Source: Branchipolynoe longqiensis
Taxonomy: Eukaryota; Annelida; Polychaeta; Phyllodocida; Polynoidae
DNA: 64,000 nt
Assembly: GCA_030323885.1 (NCBI GenBank)
Contig: CM059187.1
Span: 128,073,525-128,137,524, forward strand
Direction: 5' to 3'
Shown here: in pieces, positions 58,191-64,000 of the stretch
Layout: each line of letters begins with the position of its first letter
Numbering within the stretch: position 1 is the stretch's first letter
Translations under genes and position numbers: made by a program
Notes under the pieces: generated by a model
The model's input: only the letters and a program-made list of their open reading frames with translations
Told to the model about the DNA's origin: nothing
Databases searched by the model: none

Positions 58191-58898
58191 TCCCAGAAGC
58201 TTTCGTCAAATGAGATCGTGCCAATAAATCGCAAGTGAATGTTTTACGTCGGTGGCTGAAGCTCTTTGCTGCGCTCTGTGAAGTAAAGCATCGCGTCACC
58301 AAATCTGCAATAAAACGCAGACACACATATCCAATACCAACAACAACAAAACCAAGAAAATCAGATATATGTGCTGAGGTTCATAATGTTCTTGGATACA
58401 GCTGGAAACTAACAGACTAAATGGAGTGTCAACTAGTGGGAGCTCACTAATATTCAGATTACTTCTTAATTTTGGTTAAAAGGGTCGAGGAAACCTTACT
58501 AAACGGAGAGTTTGGCCTGTGCGTAATGTTGGGCGGTAGAGGGGGGGGGGCTGATGGGGGGGGGGTGGCTTTGTCAGTGTGCCGTGGTGTGTGGTCTTCT
58601 AACCGGATTATGTCAGGTGGTCGTCCGTCCACTGTCACCCATTGGTCACCATGGAGGAGAACGAGCTGGTCGGGTGTGTGCGCGTGTGTGTGTGTGGGGT
58701 GGGGGGGGGGGGGGGGGGGGGGGGGGGGCTATGAGGTTGAAGAAGGGTGTTTTACCACCAAACCATCACTATCCTCTCCCAATTTTCATTCCCGAAATTA
58801 TCTGATGTCATTATTTGTTGCTCAGTATTGTAGTAGTGAATAAAGCACATCCCCCTAGTCATTGCTGTGATTATGAAGCCAGTATTACTTTTATTAGG
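58191..58898. other. unique sequence with long G runs, no gene recognised
   Basis: Poly-G runs at 58540-58565 and 58698-58729; otherwise nothing recognised. Confidence 0.45.
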
Positions 58899-58899
58899 T

Positions 58900-59862
58900 A
58901 TGTAGGTATTGCGGGTATTGCAATACCTCAGGGAGTTTGATGCCCCTGCCCTGGAGACTTGTAAACCACTGCCTTGTGGTACAGGTTCTTGACAGAACCA
59001 AAGGCTAAGGGAGCAAACCCTAAACAGAAAACCATGTCACTGTGGCAGCATTAAGGGCGGTTGATGTATGGAACTCCCAACATCTCCCGACCAGCCAGTG
59101 CAGGGACAAATAGTTTTGTGCCTGTCTCGCCATGTTCTTGCCAGTGTGAAACCTCTATTTGCTCCGTGAGAGAGTGCTGCTGGTAACTTGCAAAAGCCAG
59201 CAATACTTCAACACTTTTGCAGGCAGCTTTCATGAAATGTAAACAAGCTGAACTCTGTTCCGGAATTCACCTACCTCGGAAGCACTATATCAAGTGATGG
59301 ACACATTGATGCTGAAATACAGAGGAGGATGGCCAAGGCTAGTGCAACTTTCGGCCAACTACCATGTGTCCATGCAGGTCAAAGGCAAGATCTACCATGC
59401 AATTGCGCTATCCACCCTACTATACGGAGCCGAGGCCTGGACAGTGTACAGACAACAGGTGAAAAAGCTAGATGCCTTCATGATGCGACATCTGCGTTCA
59501 ATCATGAGGCTAACCTGGAAGGACAAAGTGACAAATAAGGAAATACTCGAACGGACGGGGCTGCCCTCTATGGAAGATCTTTTGATCAAAAAGAATCTCC
59601 GGTAGACTGGACACCTCATGAGGATGTCATCAGACAGGCTACCAAAGCAGATCCTCTATTCTCAACTGTCTTCTGGTTACAGCAAGAGAGGGCGCCTTCG
59701 TCTCCGGTTCAAGGATACCATCAAGAGAAATCTGAAGCTGAGAGACATTAGGACCACCTCATGGACATCCCTCTCACAGCAGAGAGCTAAATAGAGAGCG
59801 GCAGTCAAGTAATGAAAGCAGTCTTTGTCGCATCCCGACCGACAGCATGATGATGATGATTA
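58900..59862 (+). mobile_element. LINE remnant: 5' module, RT C-terminus and 3' tail
   Basis: The longest copy of the LINE family in the window. The 5' module (about 58900-59240, ending CATGAAATGTA) is followed directly by the last part of the RT ORF (59262-59805) and by the 3' tail ending in an ATG repeat. The endonuclease and most of RT are absent. Confidence 0.85.
59262..59805 (+). pseudogene. LINE reverse transcriptase C-terminal fragment
   Basis: Starts with FTYLGSTISSDGHIDAEIQR in one frame. After a frameshift near 59360 it continues with YHAIALSTLLYGAEAWTVY and RHLRSIMRLTWKDKVTN, followed by ILERTGLPSMEDLL. These are conserved C-terminal motifs of the endonuclease-reverse transcriptase proteins common in invertebrate genomes. 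Two in-frame TAG stops sit where Trp (TGG) is expected, near 59605 and 59791. It is inactive. The LINE clade is not resolved. Confidence 0.9.
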
Positions 59863-59954
59863 ATTTGATTTACATATATCGTCAATGAACTGGTGAATTA
59901 TATGTTGCTCAATCATTTAATCATCCAATTCACCAGAACCACGACCACCACGAC

Positions 59955-60535
59955 GGTCCCCCCCCCCCCTCCTCTCACTTCCTCTCCCCTCCGTTCCCCC
60001 TGTCCCCTCCCCTACCCTCCTCTCCCCTCACCTCCTATCCCCTCCCCTCCCTTTCCCTCCCTTTCCCTCCTCTCCCCTTCGTTCCCCCCTTCATTCCTCT
60101 CACCTTCCCTCATCTCGTCTCCACTCCCCTCCATTCCCCTCTCATTCTCTGTCCTCCCCTCCCCTCATCTCCCTTCCCTTCCCGTCCCCTCTCCTCCTCT
60201 TCCGACTACTCCCCTCTCCTCTCTTTCCCTCCTCTGCTCTCACCTCCACTCCACTCCACTCCCCTCCCCTCTCATCCCCTTTTCACTCCTCCCATCTCCT
60301 CGCTTTCGCTCCCCTCCACTCGCCTCTCATCCACTGCCCTCCGCCCCCTCCCACCCCCTCCACCCTGTCACCCTCCACTCCCTTCCACCCCTCCGCCCTT
60401 CTCCCCTCTCCACCCCTCCGCCCTCTCCCCTCTCCACCCCTCCGCCCTTCTCCCTCTCCACCCCTCCGCCCTCCTCCCCTCCCCACCCTCTCCCCACCCC
60501 TCCGCCACCCCTCCGCCAACCTCTCCCGCTGACTG
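59955..60535 (+). repeat. pyrimidine-rich low-complexity tract
   Basis: CTCCCCTCC and CCACCCCTCCGCCCT-type repeats, the latter fairly regular at 60380-60500. Open frames on both strands are artefacts. Confidence 0.92.
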
Positions 60536-60794
60536 TCTGTGCGGGATATGAACCATATTTCATGGGTGGGTGAGAACTGAGCAGTGCGCCTTTTCATACT
60601 GAGTGCGGCCAAACAAAAGGTCACTTGTTATGTCTGCAACTGTTTGATTGGGGCAGTGCCCGCTGTGAGTTACCATCACTTTATTGGATTAGTGCCTCAG
60701 TCGCCGAGTCCGCCTCACTACAAATTAGTACAATAGGTGAATTGCTGGACAAACTGAAAATACGATAATTACTCTTAAACACTGGCAATAGAGG

Positions 60795-61655
60795 CAATGA
60801 TGTTAACGACAGTAGGAAATAATGGAATTGGTGGACACCTTTTAAATGGTTTATTTAAATGGTTGAAATGGCATAATATTTCAAATGATAATAATGATAA
60901 AATTGATTGCATTGATGAGAGTTATGGTAACTATGGTCATCGTGATAATTATGATAATGATAGCAGTCAATACAGTCATTGTGATGACATCACTGACTGA
61001 GATGGTAAAGATAGTAATGATGATAATGTCAGGAATGACGATGATGAATGCTATGAAGGTAATGAAGACAATGTACGTAACAAATGTTGGTTGGTTGGTT
61101 GTTGGAGTTTTACATCCGTGCAACATCGAAGGTCATATCCTGACATGCGATAATGAAGGTAATGAAGGTAATGAATGTACTGAAGGTAATGACAGTAATG
61201 AAGGTAATGAAGGTAATGAAGGTAATGAAGGCAATGAAGGCGATGAAGGCGATGAAGGTGATGAAGGCGACGAAGGTGACGAAGGTGAGGAAGGTGATGA
61301 AGGTGACGATGGTGACGATGGTGACGATGGTGACGATGGTGACGATGGTGACGATAGTGATGATGATGACGAGGGTGACGAGGGTGACTAGGGTGACGCA
61401 GGTGACGAGGGTGATGAGGGTGACGAGGGTGATGAGGGTGACGAGGGTGACGAGCGTAGTAAGGGTAGTGATGGTAGTGGGGGTAGTGAGGGTAGTGAGG
61501 GTAGTGAGGGTAGTGAGGGTAGTGAGGATAGTGAAGGTAGTGAGGGCATTGAGGGTAGTGAAGTTAGTGAAGGTGGTGAAGGCAGAGAAGGTAGAGAAGG
61601 TAGTGAAGGTAGTGACGGTAGTGAAGGTAGTGAAGGTATTGAAGGTAGTGATGAC
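60795..61655 (+). repeat. GATGAT/GGTAATGAA 9-bp and GGTAGTGA arrays
   Basis: Irregular ATGATAATGAT patch (60890-61060), then GAAGGTAAT 9-mers (61155-61240), GGTGACGAT 9-mers (to about 61450), and GGTAGTGAG 9-mers (to 61650). All blocks share a 9-bp period, with gradual change of the unit. A minus-strand SINE-1 tail scrap lies at 61087-61146. Confidence 0.9.
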
Positions 61656-63183
61656 TAAGGAGACTAAGGAGACTAATGAGGCTAAGGAGGCTAAGGAGAC
61701 TAAGGAGACTAAGGAGACTAAGGAGACTAAGGAGACTAAGGAGACTAAGGAGACTAAGGAGACTAAGGAGACTAAGGAGACTAAGGAGACTAAGGAGACT
61801 AAGGAGACTAAGGAGACTAAGGAGACTAAGGAGACTAAGGAGACTAAGGAGACTAAGGAGACTAAGGAGACTAAGGAGACTAAGGAGACTAAGGAGACTT
61901 AAGGAGACTAAGGAGACTAAGGAGACTAAGGAGACTAAGGAGACTAAGGAGACTAAGGAGACTAAGGAGACTAAGGAGACTAAGGAGACTAAGGAGACTA
62001 AGGAGACTAAGGAGACTAAGGAGACTAAGGAGACTAAGGAGACTAAGGAGACTAAGGAGACTAAGGAGACTAAGGAGACTAAGGAGACTAAGGAGACTAA
62101 GGAGACTAAGGAGACTAAGGAGACTAAGGAGACTAAGGAGACTAAGGAGACTAAGGAGACTAAGGAGACTAAGGAGACTAAGGAGACTAAGGAGACTAAG
62201 GAGAGACTAAGGAGACTAAGGAGACTAAGGAGACTAAGGAGACTAAGGAGACTAAGGAGACTAAGGAGGACTAAGGAGACTAAGGAGACTAAGGAGACTA
62301 AGGAGACTAAGGAGACTAAGGAGACTAAGGAGACTAAGGAGACTAAGGAGACTAAGGAGACTAAGGAGACTAAGGAGACTAAGGAGACTAAGGAGACTAA
62401 GGAGACTAAGGAGACTAAGGAGACTAAGGAGACTAAGGAGACTAAGGAGACTAAGGAGACTAAGGAGACTAAGGAGAACTAAGGAGACTAAGGAGACTAA
62501 GGAGACTAAGGAGACTAAGGAGACTAAGGAGACTAAGGAGACTAAGGAGACTAAGGAGACTAAGGAGACTAAGGAGACTAAGGAGACTAAGGAGACTAAG
62601 GAGACTAAGGAGACTAAGGAGACTAAGGAGACTAAGGAGACTAAGGAGACTAAGGAGACTAAGGAGACTAAGGAGACTAAGGAGACTAAGGAGACTAAGG
62701 AGACTAAGGAGACTAAGGAGACTAAGGAGACTAAGGAGACTAAGGAGACTAAGGAGACTAAGGAGACTAAGGAGACTAAGGAGACTAAGGAGACTAAGGA
62801 GACTAAGGAGACTAAGGAGACTAAGGAGACTAAGGAGACTAAGGAGACTAAGGAGACTAAGGAGACTAAGGAGACTAAGGAGACTAAGGAGACTAAGGAG
62901 ACTAAGGAGACTAAGGAGACTAAGGAGACTAAGGAGACTAAGGAGACTAAGGAGACTAAGGAGACTAAGGAGACTAAGGAGACTAAGGAGACTAAGGAGA
63001 CTAAGGAGACTAAGGAGACTAAGGAGACTAAGGAGACTAAGGAGACTAAGGAGACTAAGGAGACTAAGGAGACTAAGGAGACTAAGGAGACTAAGGAGAC
63101 TAAGGAGACTAAGGAGACTAAGGAGACTAAGGAGACTAAGGAGACTAAGGAGACTAAGGAGACTAAGGAGACTAAGGAAACTA
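61656..63183 (+). repeat. 9-bp minisatellite (GGAGACTAA), about 165 units
   Basis: Nearly perfect GGAGACTAA units with rare one-base indels (near 61900, 62205, 62270 and 62477) that shift the reading frame. Two of three plus-strand frames are open, encoding only KET or RRL repeats. Confidence 0.98.
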
Positions 63184-64000
63184 AACTAAGTCATGAACAT
63201 GATCGCATTGAAGTTAATTATTACAATGAAGGTAAATGATGTTGATGATGGTAATGATGGTAATAATGGTAATGCTGGTAATACTGGTAATGATGACGAT
63301 AGTGGTATTGCTGACACTGATGGCAATAGTGGAAATTAAGACACTGACTAAAGCAACTAATGTATCTTATTTAATTGAAGTAACCCAGATTTTCTAACAC
63401 GGAAACTGGTTATCAAAATTAGATAAATCACATTACGTATAAGTACTATAGCTACCTTTTCTCATTGGTGTAGTCTCACAAAGCGTTTATTGAGTATCCT
63501 CAGAAATAAATCAAGTAAGAAGAGCATTTACCCAAACAGGTATTGAACCATGGTGAATAAAATGTTCAGTAAATCTGGTGCAACCCAACAACATTGTATT
63601 ACATAGAGTGTGGGGAGGGGGGAGGTACTATGATTCCTGCCTAAGGAGATCGATCTTTTCTCAAATTGTTATCCGGAAATAATCTTGTGGACATCCGGAG
63701 ATTGTGTTGCACAGAATCAAAAGTAAATTCTCAAAATGTATCCCACCATCTACAACGGGTCTCTGATGAAAACCCCCCCACCAAAAAGCCCCCAAAACCC
63801 CATATTTTTGGTGGTGGGTTATTATATTTAATACACCAAGCTTAATAACCTGACTGGGTGGGATTGATGTGTGCTCTAGTTGGTCTTGACGCTGAGTCCC
63901 CCATATGCAGGAAGTTTCATTGGAGCTGCTCTGCATTAAGTAACTACTTAATATTGGGGATCCCCCATTTAAAATTGATGGCTATGATTAGTTAGTAAAA
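63184..64000. other. unique sequence, nothing recognised
   Basis: A short GATGGTAAT repeat at 63240-63320, then unique sequence to the edge. No gene recognised. Confidence 0.5.

Noticed and set aside
61153..62482. KET- and RRL-repeat open frames of about 250-270 codons
   Set aside because: They arise from the 9-bp repeat lacking stops in two frames; single-base indels switch the frame without consequence.

Overview
This window looks like accessory, non-coding DNA from a metazoan nuclear genome, most likely a mollusc. The evidence is the mixture of tRNA-derived SINEs, TA-flanked MITEs, decayed LINE pieces, a DIRS-type tyrosine-recombinase retrotransposon, and very many minisatellites. There are no operons, no bacterial-type genes and no convincing complete host gene. 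The mollusc assignment is an inference from the style of the SINEs (two families, one resembling a SINE type I associate with gastropods and bivalves) and has not been tested by a search.

The only substantial coding unit is a DIRS-like retrotransposon at about 11747-17172. It has a Gag-like ORF (broken by one frame change), an RT-RNase H ORF (with one stop codon near its C-terminus) and an intact tyrosine recombinase ORF. Its ends are diagnostic: a 36-bp inverted repeat near both termini, plus an internal complementary region at 16814-16948. The left half of that region is the reverse complement of the left terminus and its right half is the reverse complement of the right terminus. The element sits in an AT dinucleotide tract.

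The rest is layered repeats. A tRNA-derived SINE family (SINE-1 here) has more than twenty full or partial copies with two head variants; SINE-2 has three copies. A LINE family is seen as a decayed RT C-terminus (58.9-59.9 kb), a 5'-truncated tail with a target-site duplication (4364-4502) and internally deleted derivatives (1.2, 28.3 and 31.6 kb). A TA-flanked MITE of about 350 bp occurs four times in full, one copy inserted in another (5472-6173). A 180-bp TA-flanked MITE occurs twice. A third terminal-inverted-repeat family with CCCTGTCACACTACG ends (23.7-24.3, 43.7-44.4 and 53.3-54.1 kb) shares a short core, but each copy has a different tandem-repeat interior.

Tandem arrays occupy roughly a quarter of the window by eye: 8-mers (7.8-10.0, 56.7-57.4 kb), 12-mers (10.0, 23.7, 30.1-31.0 kb), 48-mers (22.5, 50.2-52.4 kb), a 10-mer (32.7 kb), a 23-mer (41.6 kb), a 16-mer (54.1-55.6 kb), a CCCCG array (57.6 kb) and a 9-mer (61.7-63.2 kb). 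The long open frames across these arrays are by-products of repeats lacking stop codons. Possible host sequence is limited to weak exon-like segments near 26.1 and 26.9 kb and a GC-rich, NRF1-site-containing stretch near 48.6-49.1 kb.
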